This document shows positions 1 through 9,107 of a stretch of 54,995 nt of DNA, piece after piece. The stretch is from contig CAZCPY010000003.1 in the NCBI GenBank assembly GCA_964499865.1, positions 1-54,995 on the forward strand, read 5' to 3'. Both the position numbers and the translations under genes were made by a program. Origin of the DNA: JANOGU01 sp964499865. GTDB taxonomy: Bacteria > Pseudomonadota > Alphaproteobacteria > Rhodobacterales > Rhodobacteraceae. Under the pieces are notes generated by a model, which saw only the letters and a list, made by a program, of their open reading frames with translations, did not search any database and had not been told where the DNA came from. How positions within the stretch are numbered: the stretch's first letter is position 1; each line of letters opens with the position of its first letter.

Positions 1-148
1 CGATCGCGGCCTTCATCGCGGCTTCGTCGATCTTCCAGCGCTCTTCCTGGAACTGCGCCCAGGACACGCCGATCTTCTTGCCTTGCGCCAGCGCCGCGGA
101 CGAAAAGCCCGCGACCACCGCCATGGCGATCAGGATGGAATTCCGCAT
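1..148 (-). CDS. xylF: Sugar ABC transporter periplasmic binding protein, XylF-like (5' end only)
   Basis: Only the first 49 codons are in the window; the gene runs off the left edge. The protein starts with a clear signal peptide (MRNSILIAMAVVAGFSSAALA) followed by KKIGVSWAQFQEERWKIDEA, which matches the start of mature D-xylose-type periplasmic binding proteins. It would bind a sugar in the periplasm and pass it to an ABC permease encoded further left. It is divergent from a ROK regulator, the usual arrangement for xylose operons in this family. Xylose specificity is inferred from those few residues and the neighbour; another pentose or hexose is possible. Confidence 0.72.
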   Translation of the reverse strand, partial: MRNSILIAMAVVAGFSSAALAQGKKIGVSWAQFQEERWKIDEAAMKAAI

Positions 149-230
149 AGGTCTAGTCTCCCTGTGGTGCGGCCCCTCCCAAGGGCCGGTACGGCTTGTG
201 CCGTGACTGCGCGGGACGTTGCCGCCATTA

Positions 231-252
231 ATTTCAGTTGTCAAACTAAAAT
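231..252. promoter_or_regulatory. Candidate operator of the ROK repressor
   Basis: An imperfect inverted repeat, ATTTCAGTT-GTCA-AACTAAAAT, has 9-base arms matching at 8 of 9 positions. It sits in an AT-rich patch between the divergent sugar-binding protein and ROK genes. The size, symmetry and place suit a dimeric ROK regulator. Binding is inferred. Confidence 0.5.
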
Positions 253-364
253 CGGTGCGCAATCCTGCCGCAGCTTGTGAAACGCCCGCTCGACGCTGCG
301 GTGCAGCGCAAAATTGGGCGGCCGGTGAATCAATGGCCCGGTTTTTTGTTCGGAGTCCGAAGGA

Positions 365-1654
365 ATGGCGCCCCTGCGGCGAAAGCACACGGCGCGGCAG
401 GACGGGCTGGGTTGCGGCCCGCGCATCCCGCCGCTGTCGGAATCGCTGCGCCCGCTGCGCCAGCAGGTGTTCGAACGCGTCCGGTCCGCTGGTGCCGTGT
501 CGCGCGTGCAGCTTGCACGCGACCTGGCGGTCAGCCCGGCCACGGTGACGACGACGGTTCAGGAACTGCTGGAGGCGGGCCTGATCGAAGAGGTCACCGC
601 CGCCCTGCGCGAAGCGGGGCCGGGGCGCGGGCGCCCGGCGGTCGGTCTGGGCGTGCGGCCAGGTGCGCATCGCGTGGCGGGGCTCAAGCTCGGCGACCGC
701 GAGCATTCCGCGGTGATCGTAGACTTCGCGGGCAACCTGATCGCCGACGACGTGATCCCGCGCCGTCCCGCGCCGATGACGCCGGCCGAGATGGTCGAAG
801 CCATCGACCTTCTGGTCAACCGCGTGGCCGACAAGGCGGGCATCGCGCGCGACGGGCTGTCTGGCGTGGGCATCGGCCTGCCGGGCTTTGTCGACGGGGC
901 GGCGGGACGGGTCGAATGGTCCTCGACCCTGACCGACCGCGGCGTGTCCCTTGCCGGCGCGGCCGCCTCCCGGCTCGGGTTGCCGGTGACCGTTGACAAC
1001 GACGCGAACCTGGTCGCCATGGCCGAATTGTGGTTCGGGCGCGGGCGCGAGCTGTCGGACTTTGCCGTCGTCACCATCGAACACGGCGTCGGCATGGGCC
1101 TGGTGCTAAACCACCGCCTGTATCGCGGCGCGATGGGGCTGGGGCTGGAGCTTGGCCATACCAAGGTACAGCTTGACGGCGCGCTTTGCCGCTGCGGCCA
1201 GCGCGGGTGTCTCGAGGCCTATGTGGCGGACTATGCGCTGGCGCGCGAGGCGACGACGGCGCTGAACTGGACGAACAAGGACGGCCAGTCGATCCAGGTG
1301 CTGCTGGAAAGCCTCTACGACCACGCCAAGGCCGGGAACGCCGCGGCGCGGTCGATCTTCCGCCGGGCGGGGCGCTATCTGGCGGCGGGGTTGTCGAACG
1401 TGGTCAACCTGTTCGACCCGGCACTGATCATCCTGTCGGGCGAACGGATGCGGTTCGACTACCTTTACGCCGACGACGCGCTGGCCGAAATGGACAGCTT
1501 TGCCATCGCCTCGGGGCGCCCCCGCCCGCCGATCGAGATCCACGCCTGGGGCGACCTGCTCTGGGCCCACGGCGCCGCGGCGCTGGCGCTGTCGGAACTG
1601 ACCGAACGCCTGCTCGGCCCGGCGCGGGAACCGCGCGACATCGCGGCGCAGTAG
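365..1654 (+). CDS. xylR: ROK-family transcriptional regulator (XylR-like)
   Basis: The 429-residue protein has an N-terminal winged helix-turn-helix (about residues 28-85, with SRVQLARDLAVSPATVT) and a ROK sugar-kinase-like domain. The ROK zinc motif CRCGQRGCLEAY is near residues 274-284, and VDNDANL and GIGLPGF are the expected ROK segments. Such proteins repress sugar operons and are released by the sugar. It is divergent from the XylF-like gene with a palindrome between them, so autoregulated control of that transporter is likely. The AAGGA before the ATG is too close to be a good ribosome site, so the exact start is uncertain. The xylR name rests on context. Confidence 0.85.
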   Translation: MAPLRRKHTARQDGLGCGPRIPPLSESLRPLRQQVFERVRSAGAVSRVQLARDLAVSPATVTTTVQELLEAGLIEEVTAALREAGPGRGRPAVGLGVRPGAHRVAGLKLGDREHSAVIVDFAGNLIADDVIPRRPAPMTPAEMVEAIDLLVNRVADKAGIARDGLSGVGIGLPGFVDGAAGRVEWSSTLTDRGVSLAGAAASRLGLPVTVDNDANLVAMAELWFGRGRELSDFAVVTIEHGVGMGLVLNHRLYRGAMGLGLELGHTKVQLDGALCRCGQRGCLEAYVADYALAREATTALNWTNKDGQSIQVLLESLYDHAKAGNAAARSIFRRAGRYLAAGLSNVVNLFDPALIILSGERMRFDYLYADDALAEMDSFAIASGRPRPPIEIHAWGDLLWAHGAAALALSELTERLLGPAREPRDIAAQ

Positions 1655-1733
1655 GGCGTTTTCCCGCCGCCAGGGCGCCGCCGCGGGGTGGTCCGGATTG
1701 TGCGCCCCAGGCCAAGCTGCGATAGTCGGCGCG

Positions 1734-3551
1734 ATGGCAGGGCGGGGGCAGTTCGGGCGTGCGGGCGCGGCGGTGACGCTGGCCGTTGCGCTGGCTTTGG
1801 CCGCACCCGCGGGCGCCCGGGACGACTTCGCCTTCCGCGCGCCCGGCGCCGACGACGGCCTGACCGCCGCCTTGCGCGGCGCCTCGGCGCTGGTCGAGCT
1901 GCGCAACACCGGCGACACCGAAGACGCGCAGGACGTCTTCGCCGCCGCCCGCGCCGATTACGGCCGCATCCTGGGCGCGCTCTATGCCCGCGGGCACTAC
2001 TCGGCCGTGATCTCGATCCGCCTCGACGGGCGCGAGGCCGCCGACATCCCGCCGCTGGACGCCCCGACCACGATCCGCAGGGTCGAGGTCACCATCGACC
2101 CCGGCCCCCGCTTCGCCTTCGGCACCGCGCGCGTGGCACCCCTGGCCCCCGGCACCGTGCTGCCCGAAGGCTTTCGCACCGGCGAGCCGGCCGAAAGCGG
2201 CCGCGTGCAGGAGGCCGCGCAGGCCGCCGTCGACGGCTGGCGCGCGCGGTCACATGCCAAGGCCGCGATCGGTGCGCAGGATATCACCGCAGACCACCGC
2301 ACCGCCCGGCTGGACGCCAGCCTGACCGTCGTCCCCGGCCCCGCCCTGCGCTTCGGCCGTCTGGCCGTGACCGGGCGCGAACGGATGCGCGAGGCCCGCA
2401 TCCGCGCCATCGCGGGCCTGCCGGAGGGCGACCGCTTCGACCCCGCGGTGCTGGACCGCGCGGCGGAACGGCTGCGGCGGACCGGGGTCTTCTCTTCGGT
2501 CGCGCTGGTCGAGGACGAGGCGGTCACCCCGCCCGACCGGCTGGGCATCACCGCGCAGGTGGTGGAGCAGAAACCGCGCCGCTATACCTTCGGGGCCGAG
2601 CTCTCCAGCCTCGACGGGGCCGCACTGACCGCCGGATGGCTGCACCGCAACCTGTTCGGGGGCGCAGAGCGGCTGACGCTTGGCGGCGAGGTCCGCCAGA
2701 TCGGCGCGCAGTCCAGCGGCACCGACTACCTCTTCTCGGCCACGCTGGAACGCCCCGCCACGATCCGCCCCGACACCACGGCGCGGCTGTCCTTCGGCCT
2801 CGGGCACTCCGAGGAGGATGACTACACCGCGGACGGTGCCCGGATCGAGGTCGGATTCGACACCTGGATCAACGCGCGCACCACCTGGCGGGTCGGGCTG
2901 GCCTACCAGTTTGCCCGCGTGCAGGACGCGACCGGCGACTACACCTACCGCAACCTTTCGCTGCCGCTTGGCGTGACCTACGACAGCCGCGACAGCAAGC
3001 TCGATGCCCGGTCGGGCCTGTATCTGGATGCCGAGATCAAGCCGTTCCTCGGCTTCGGCACTACCGACAGCGGCGCCCGCCTGACCGCCGACCTGCGCGC
3101 CTACCGCAGCTTCGGGCAGGGCGACCGGCTGACCTTTGCCGGGCGGCTGCAGGTCGGCGCGGTGGCGGGCGGCACGCTTCTGGGCACGCCGCGCGACGAC
3201 CTGTTCTACTCCGGCGGCGGCGGCACGGTGCGGGGGCAGCCCTACCAGTCCCTGGGCGTGCCGCTGCTGCGGATGGCGGATACCGAGGTCGGCGGCATGG
3301 CCTTCCTGGCCGCCTCGCTGGAACTGCGCGCCCGCTTCGGCCCGCGCTGGGGTGCCGCGGCCTTCGTGGACTACGGCATGATCGGCGCCACCGGTTTCGG
3401 CAGCGATGTCACGCGGTCGCACGCAGGCGCGGGGCTTGGCGTGCGGTTCGACACCGGCTTCGGCCCGCTTCGGCTTGACGTGGCCGCCCCCATCGCGGGC
3501 GATACCGGCAAGGGCGCTCAGGTCTACATCGGCATCGGGCAGGCCTTCTGA
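1734..3551 (+). CDS. tamA: Outer-membrane assembly factor TamA (Omp85/BamA family)
   Basis: The protein is about 605 residues. The ATG at 1734 is chosen because it opens directly into a signal peptide ending near PAGARDD. POTRA-type repeats occupy about residues 25-270, followed by a 16-strand Omp85-type barrel from about residue 285 that ends in an aromatic residue (GIGQAF), as outer-membrane barrels do. TamA works with TamB in moving proteins and probably lipids to the outer membrane. Its stop codon overlaps the tamB start by one base (TGATG), so the two are translationally coupled. Confidence 0.9.
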   Translation: MAGRGQFGRAGAAVTLAVALALAAPAGARDDFAFRAPGADDGLTAALRGASALVELRNTGDTEDAQDVFAAARADYGRILGALYARGHYSAVISIRLDGREAADIPPLDAPTTIRRVEVTIDPGPRFAFGTARVAPLAPGTVLPEGFRTGEPAESGRVQEAAQAAVDGWRARSHAKAAIGAQDITADHRTARLDASLTVVPGPALRFGRLAVTGRERMREARIRAIAGLPEGDRFDPAVLDRAAERLRRTGVFSSVALVEDEAVTPPDRLGITAQVVEQKPRRYTFGAELSSLDGAALTAGWLHRNLFGGAERLTLGGEVRQIGAQSSGTDYLFSATLERPATIRPDTTARLSFGLGHSEEDDYTADGARIEVGFDTWINARTTWRVGLAYQFARVQDATGDYTYRNLSLPLGVTYDSRDSKLDARSGLYLDAEIKPFLGFGTTDSGARLTADLRAYRSFGQGDRLTFAGRLQVGAVAGGTLLGTPRDDLFYSGGGGTVRGQPYQSLGVPLLRMADTEVGGMAFLAASLELRARFGPRWGAAAFVDYGMIGATGFGSDVTRSHAGAGLGVRFDTGFGPLRLDVAAPIAGDTGKGAQVYIGIGQAF

Positions 3552-6500
3552 TGCGCTGGCTGGTCCTTGCCTGCCTGCTGCCCCTGCCTGCCCAGGCGCA
3601 GGACGACCGCGGCGTACTGACGGCGTTTCTGGAGGACAACCTCTCCGGCGCCGGGCGGCAGGTCACCGTCACGGGCTTTTCGGGCGCGCTGTCGTCGCAG
3701 GCGCGGGTGGACAGCCTGACCATCGCCGACGACCGCGGCGTCTGGCTGACGCTGAACGGCGTGACGCTGGACTGGAGCCGGTCTGCCCTGTTCGCGGGCC
3801 GCCTTCAGGTCAGCGAACTGGTGGCGCAGGAGGTGATCCTCGACCGCCTGCCCGACCCCGCCCCGACAAGCCTGCCCTCGCCCGAGGCGCCGGGCTTCTC
3901 CCTGCCGGATCTGCCCGTATCGGTCGAGATCGGGCGCCTGGCGGCAGCCCGGGTGGTGCTGGGCGAAAGCGTGCTGGGCCAGCCCGTGCAGGGCACGCTG
4001 GAGGCCGCGCTGACCCTCAACGCCGGGCAAGGGCGGGCGGCGCTGGGGATCGTGCGCGGCGATGCGGGGCCCGCCGGGCGGATCGCGCTGGCGGTCAGCT
4101 ATGCGAACGACACCGGGCGGCTGGAAATCGACCTCTCCGCCCGAGAGGACGCGGGCGGCATCGCGGCGACGCTGCTGGGCCTGCCGGGTGCGCCTTCGGC
4201 CGCGCTGACGGTGCAGGGCGCCGGGCCGCTTTCGGAGTTTGCCGCGGACATCCGGCTCGCGACGGGCGGGCAGGACCGGCTTGCCGGGCAGGTGGTGCTG
4301 CAAGGCGCGGCCGACGGGGCGCAGGCCTTCCGGGCCGACCTGTCGGGCGACCTCGCGCCGCTGTTCCTGCCCGACTATGCCGCCTTCTTCGGCAATGACC
4401 TGCGGCTGACGGCGCAGGGCTCGCGGGCAGCAGACGGGGCGCTGGACCTGTCGGCCTTCGGTCTGTCGGCACGGGCGGTGCAGGTTTCGGGCCGCCTGCA
4501 ACTGGCCGCGGACGGCGTGCCGGTCGCCTTCGAGGTGGACGCGGCGCTACGGGACCCCGGCGGCGGCCCGGTGCTGCTGCCCCTGTCGGGCAGCCCCACG
4601 CGGGTCGGCCGGGCCGCGCTGCGGCTGGCCTTCGATGCCGGGGAAAGCGAGGCCTGGACCGGTCGCGCGACCCTGGACGGACTGGACCGTGCGGACCTGA
4701 AGGCCGGGCAGGTGGTGCTGGACGGATCGGGCCGGATCGGGCGGCAGGCGGATGGCAAGCCGGTCTTCGGCGGCAGCCTGACGGTGCAGGCGGAAGGGCT
4801 GGCGCCCGCCGACCCTGCCCTGGCCGCGGCCCTGGGCGACCGGCTGGCGGGGACGGGCGTGCTGTCCTGGCAGGCGGGGACGGGGCTGGTGCGCGTGGGC
4901 GTCCTGCGACTGGAGGGCGCCGACTACGGCGCCGAGGTGACCGGCACCATCGAGGGCCTGTCCACCGGCTATCGCCTGACCGGCGGCGGCGGGCTGCGGG
5001 CCGCCGACCTGTCGCGCTTTTCCGCCCTGGCGGGTCGGCCGCTGTCGGGACGGGTCGAGGCCCAGGTGACCGGCTCGGGCAGTCCGCTGGGCGGCGACTT
5101 CGACCTTGAGGCGACGGTCAACGGGCGCGACCTTGCCGTCGGACAGGCGCAGGCGGACGGGCTTCTGCGCGGAGAGTCGCGGGTGACGCTGTCGGCGCTG
5201 CGTGACGGGACGGGAACGCTGCTGCGCGCGCTGACGGTGGAGGCGGGCGGCGGACAGGTGACGGCCCGGGGGCGCGTGGCGACCCGGGGCAGCGACCTGA
5301 CGGCCAACCTTGCCCTGCCCGACCTGTCGGTGCTGGGGCCCGGCTGGAACGGCGGGATTTCCACGGCTGCAACCTTCAAGGGCACGCCCGCGGACGGCCG
5401 CCTGACGCTGGACGGCACCGCCCGCGATCTCATGGCCGGGGTGGCCGAGCTTGACGCCCTGCTGCGCGGCGAGGGGCGCATCGTGCTGGACGCCCGGCTG
5501 CTGGACGGCGCCATGCAGCTTGAGACGGCCCGGATCGATCACCCGAACATTCAGGCCAATGGCCGCGGGCGGCTGGACCCCGCGGGCAGCGACCTGACCG
5601 TCGACGCGGTCATCCCCGACCTGGCGGCGATGGGCGGCACCTACCGCGGGCGGCTGGAGGCGGCGGCGACGCTGACCGGCACGCCGGAGGCGGGCCGCGT
5701 CGTGCTGACGGGCGCGGCCCGCGACCTGCGCATCGGACAGGCCGAGGCCGACCGCCTGCTGGCGGGGGACAGCCGGATCGAGGCCGACCTGGCGCTGGAC
5801 GGCGGCAGGCTTACGATCAACGCGGCCAGCCTTCAGGCCCCGCAGATCACCGCGCAGGCGACCGGCACGGCGACCGGCAGCGAACGCCGCATCGCGCTGA
5901 CGGCCCGGCTTGCGAACCTTGCCCTGCTGGTGCCCGAGTTTCCCGGGCCCCTGACCGCCGAGGGCACGATCGTAGAAACCGCCGCCGGGGCCGATGTGGA
6001 CATCGGCTTGCGCGGGCCCGGGCAGATCGACGCCACGGTGCGCGGCCGGATGGCGCCCGGCTACGGGCGGGGCGACCTGGCCATCGCGGGCACGGCGCAG
6101 GCGGCGCTGGCCAACGCCTTCCTCGGCAGCCGGTCGATTTCCGGGCGCCTGGGCTTCGAGCTGCGGATGAACGGCACGCCCGGCCTTGCGGCGCTGTCGG
6201 GCCCGGTCACCCTGTCGGACGGGCGACTGGCCGACCCCGACCTGCCCTTCTCGCTGACCGGACTGTCGGCCACCGCCCGGCTTGCGGGCGGCGCCGCCGA
6301 CATCGCGGCGCAGGCGCAGGCCAGCACCGGCGGCGGGCTGACGGTCGGCGGGCGCGTCGGCCTGACCGCGCCCTACGGCGGCGACCTGACCGTGAACCTG
6401 CGCGGCTTCCGCCTGCGCGACCCCGACCTGTTCGAAACCACGATCAGCGGCGCGCTGTCCGTCGCGGGCCCCCTGACCGGCGGCGCACGCATCGCCGGAC

Positions 6501-7363
6501 AGCTTAACCTTGCGGAAACCGAGCTGCGCATCCCCGACACCGGCCTGGGTTCGCAGGGCCAGTTGCCGGGCCTGCGCCACCTGAACGAACCCGGCAGCGT
6601 GCGCGAGACGCGCCGCCGCGCCGGGCTGTTCGGCGTCGAGACCGCGCCGGGCGCCTCCGGGGCGGGGGTCTTCACGCTGGATGTGCTGCTGTCGGCGCCG
6701 AACCGGCTATTCCTGCGCGGGCGCGGCCTCGATGCCGAACTGGGGGGCGAGCTCCGCCTTCTGGGCACCACCGCCGCCATCGTCCCCTCGGGCGCCTTCA
6801 CCCTGATCCGCGGGCGGCTGGACATCCTGGGCAAGCGGCTGGTGCTGACCTCGGCCCGGCTGGACCTGCAGGGCGACCTGATCCCCACCATCGAGGTCGC
6901 CGCCACGAACACCTCCGATGGCGTGGCAACCTCTGTCGTGATCCGGGGCCGCGCGGACGCGCCCGAGGTGACCTTCGAAAGCGCCCCCGAACTGCCGCAG
7001 GAAGAGGTGCTGGCCCGCCTGCTGTTCGGCCGCGGGATCGAGAACATCTCGGCCCTGCAGGCGGCACAGCTGGCCAATGCGGTCGCCCGGCTGGCGGGCC
7101 GGGGCGGCGAGGGGATCGTGGCGCGGCTGCGCAAGGGCTTCGGCCTCGACGACCTCGACATCGCCACCAGCGAGGAAACCGGCGCCACCCTGCGGGCGGG
7201 CAAGTACATCTCGGACAATGTCTACACCGAGGTCGAGGTCGACCAGGGCGGCAAGAGCCGGATCAACCTGAACCTGGACCTGCGCCCCGGCGTCACGATG
7301 AAGGGCACCGTCGGCAGCGACGGGGGAACCGGCGTCGGGGTCTATCTGGAAAGGGACTACTGA
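3551..7363 (+). CDS. tamB: Translocation and assembly module protein TamB (AsmA-like, DUF490)
   Basis: The 1270-residue protein begins with an uncleaved or cleaved signal segment (MRWLVLACLLPLPAQA) and continues as long repetitive beta-rich sequence of the AsmA/TamB bridge type. The C-terminal DUF490 region (about residues 900-1270) includes RGRLDILGKRLVLTSARLDL, VVIRGRADAPEVTF and a terminal LERDY. It spans the periplasm from the inner membrane to TamA. It overlaps tamA by one base. Its stop lies 3 bases from the stop of the convergent YihY-family gene. Confidence 0.92.
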   Translation: MRWLVLACLLPLPAQAQDDRGVLTAFLEDNLSGAGRQVTVTGFSGALSSQARVDSLTIADDRGVWLTLNGVTLDWSRSALFAGRLQVSELVAQEVILDRLPDPAPTSLPSPEAPGFSLPDLPVSVEIGRLAAARVVLGESVLGQPVQGTLEAALTLNAGQGRAALGIVRGDAGPAGRIALAVSYANDTGRLEIDLSAREDAGGIAATLLGLPGAPSAALTVQGAGPLSEFAADIRLATGGQDRLAGQVVLQGAADGAQAFRADLSGDLAPLFLPDYAAFFGNDLRLTAQGSRAADGALDLSAFGLSARAVQVSGRLQLAADGVPVAFEVDAALRDPGGGPVLLPLSGSPTRVGRAALRLAFDAGESEAWTGRATLDGLDRADLKAGQVVLDGSGRIGRQADGKPVFGGSLTVQAEGLAPADPALAAALGDRLAGTGVLSWQAGTGLVRVGVLRLEGADYGAEVTGTIEGLSTGYRLTGGGGLRAADLSRFSALAGRPLSGRVEAQVTGSGSPLGGDFDLEATVNGRDLAVGQAQADGLLRGESRVTLSALRDGTGTLLRALTVEAGGGQVTARGRVATRGSDLTANLALPDLSVLGPGWNGGISTAATFKGTPADGRLTLDGTARDLMAGVAELDALLRGEGRIVLDARLLDGAMQLETARIDHPNIQANGRGRLDPAGSDLTVDAVIPDLAAMGGTYRGRLEAAATLTGTPEAGRVVLTGAARDLRIGQAEADRLLAGDSRIEADLALDGGRLTINAASLQAPQITAQATGTATGSERRIALTARLANLALLVPEFPGPLTAEGTIVETAAGADVDIGLRGPGQIDATVRGRMAPGYGRGDLAIAGTAQAALANAFLGSRSISGRLGFELRMNGTPGLAALSGPVTLSDGRLADPDLPFSLTGLSATARLAGGAADIAAQAQASTGGGLTVGGRVGLTAPYGGDLTVNLRGFRLRDPDLFETTISGALSVAGPLTGGARIAGQLNLAETELRIPDTGLGSQGQLPGLRHLNEPGSVRETRRRAGLFGVETAPGASGAGVFTLDVLLSAPNRLFLRGRGLDAELGGELRLLGTTAAIVPSGAFTLIRGRLDILGKRLVLTSARLDLQGDLIPTIEVAATNTSDGVATSVVIRGRADAPEVTFESAPELPQEEVLARLLFGRGIENISALQAAQLANAVARLAGRGGEGIVARLRKGFGLDDLDIATSEETGATLRAGKYISDNVYTEVEVDQGGKSRINLNLDLRPGVTMKGTVGSDGGTGVGVYLERDY

Positions 7364-7366
7364 CCC

Positions 7367-8275
7367 CTATCCGGTCCGCCGCCCCCGCCGCCGTGCCCGT
7401 TCCGCGTCCACCGCGGCGCCCAGCAGGATCGCATAGGCCGACAGGTAGAACCACAGAAGCAGCGCCGCCACCGCGCCGATCGACCCGTAGACCTGGTTGT
7501 AGCTGGGGAAGTTGGTCAGGTAGATGACCAGCCCCCGCGATACCGCCATCCACAGCACCAGCGCCACGACCAGCCCGCGCGACAGCAGGGGCGGGCGCCA
7601 GCGGTATTCGCTGTTCGGGCCGACATGGTAGAGGATCGCAATCGCCACCACGACCAGCAACAGGCCCAGCCCGAGGTTCATCAGCTCCAGCGCCAGCGCG
7701 TTGTAGCGGTCGACGGTCAGGAAGGCGATGGCGACCGGCCCAACCACCATCAGCCCCAGCGCCGCCAGCACCAGGCCGACCAGCGCCAGCGTCATCAGGA
7801 AGGCCAGCGCATAGGACCACAGACCCCCCCGCTGCGGATGGCCGTGGATCGCGTTGATCCCCTGGATCAGCGCCCCGATCCCCGCCCGCGCCGACCACAG
7901 CGCCAGCAGGACGGAAAACAGCGTCGTCCAGCCCAGGCTGCGATTGTTCGCGGCCATCAGCGCCTCGACCTGCGCGGCCACAAGGCTGAAGGCATCCCGG
8001 GGCAGCACGTCCTGCAGCAGCGCGATTTCGGCGCGGATCACGGCGGGGTCGGACAGAAAGCCCCAGAGCGCGATGACGGAGGCCATCGCCGGGAAGATCG
8101 CGAGAAAGCCGAAGAAGGCCACGCCCGCGGCGATCAGCGACAGCTCGCGCGTGGCGGTGCGGTTCCAGACATGCAGGAACCGCAGGAACGCCGCCCGTGC
8201 CGTCCGCGGCCACCAGCGCAGCGACAGGGGCCCGCGCCACCATCCTTGTCTGTGCGAAGCGGTCGGCGGCGACAT
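7367..8275 (-). CDS. YihY/BrkB-family inner membrane protein
   Basis: The 302-residue protein has about six hydrophobic segments and the family's N-terminal signature, ELSLIAAGVAFFGFLAIFPA, near residues 44-63. The segment SYNQVYGSIGAVAALLLWFYLSA near residues 255-277 is also typical. The function of the family is not settled; older annotation as ribonuclease BN was a mistake. The C-terminus is basic (RARRRGRRTG). It is convergent with tamB and no operon partner is visible. Confidence 0.88.
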   Translation of the reverse strand: MSPPTASHRQGWWRGPLSLRWWPRTARAAFLRFLHVWNRTATRELSLIAAGVAFFGFLAIFPAMASVIALWGFLSDPAVIRAEIALLQDVLPRDAFSLVAAQVEALMAANNRSLGWTTLFSVLLALWSARAGIGALIQGINAIHGHPQRGGLWSYALAFLMTLALVGLVLAALGLMVVGPVAIAFLTVDRYNALALELMNLGLGLLLVVVAIAILYHVGPNSEYRWRPPLLSRGLVVALVLWMAVSRGLVIYLTNFPSYNQVYGSIGAVAALLLWFYLSAYAILLGAAVDAERARRRGRRTG

Positions 8276-8384
8276 CGGCAGGCCCGGGCGATGGGGTATT
8301 CGGCAGGCAGGCTAGCGCGGGACGGGCGGGAAAGGAATTGCGGCATTCATGGCCTGCGCCGCAGGGCGAAGCCTCCCCGCACGG

Positions 8385-9107
8385 CTAGAGACGATACGCC
8401 GCGAGGCGGTCGTAGTGCGGCCGTGCCGCGTCAAGCAGCGCTTGCGCCGCGGGCGGCAGGTCGGGCGGGGGGCCCTCGGCAGCGTCGAAGCCGGTGGACC
8501 GGTGCACGGCCGGATACCAGTGCGGCGCCCAGGCGCCGTCGAAGGGCTTCGGACCGGCGGGCCAGGACAGCATGGCCGAGGTGAAGGTCACCCCGAGCGC
8601 CCCGCAAAGCCGCCCCAGCACCGCCGCCGGGTCGGCGCGGATGTCGGCACTGTCCACCACCAGCGGCACCTGGCCCGTGCGGTCGGCCAGGCGGTCGAAC
8701 AGCGCCGCCTGCTGGACAAAGCCCAGGTCCTCCAGCACCGGGCTTTCGCGCTTGGCGAGGTAGCTTGCGATCACGCGTGCGGGATGGCGGATCAGGAAGA
8801 CATTGGCGCAGGCCTCCATGAACCCCAGCGGAAAGCCGGGGATCATGTGCTGCGCCATGTGTTTCTGGTAGAACAGCGCCGCCCCGCCGGGGGCGGGCCC
8901 CGCGCAGGCCGCCGCCACCCGGTCGGGATCGCGGTCGCCGCCAGCGATCACCTGCGCCCGCATCGGATGGTCGAGGCCGGTGGCACCCAGATAGGCGGCG
9001 TAGAAGGGCTCGTCCCAGACGGCACAGTCGCCGCGGGCGGCAAAGCTGTACATCAGCGCCGTGGACAGGTTCCGCGGCCCGGACCACATGGCGATGCGCC
9101 GCGTCAT
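8385..9107 (-). CDS. Sulfotransferase-like P-loop protein
   Basis: The 240-residue protein opens with MTRRIAMWSGPRNLSTALMY, the 5'-phosphosulfate-binding loop pattern of sulfotransferases in the form PRNxST. FLIRHPARVIASYL near residues 135-150 fits the 3'-phosphate-binding R/S motif. Its start overlaps the stop of the dioxygenase-like gene by 4 bases (ATGA), so it is the third gene of an operon with that gene and a class IV aminotransferase. The acceptor substrate is unknown. True sulfotransferase activity is inferred from the loop; some relatives have no proven activity. Confidence 0.75.
   Translation of the reverse strand: MTRRIAMWSGPRNLSTALMYSFAARGDCAVWDEPFYAAYLGATGLDHPMRAQVIAGGDRDPDRVAAACAGPAPGGAALFYQKHMAQHMIPGFPLGFMEACANVFLIRHPARVIASYLAKRESPVLEDLGFVQQAALFDRLADRTGQVPLVVDSADIRADPAAVLGRLCGALGVTFTSAMLSWPAGPKPFDGAWAPHWYPAVHRSTGFDAAEGPPPDLPPAAQALLDAARPHYDRLAAYRL

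Noticed and set aside
4547..6580. A 677-codon minus-strand open frame opposite tamB
   Set aside because: Low-complexity antisense of tamB with no recognisable motif; tamB is well supported.
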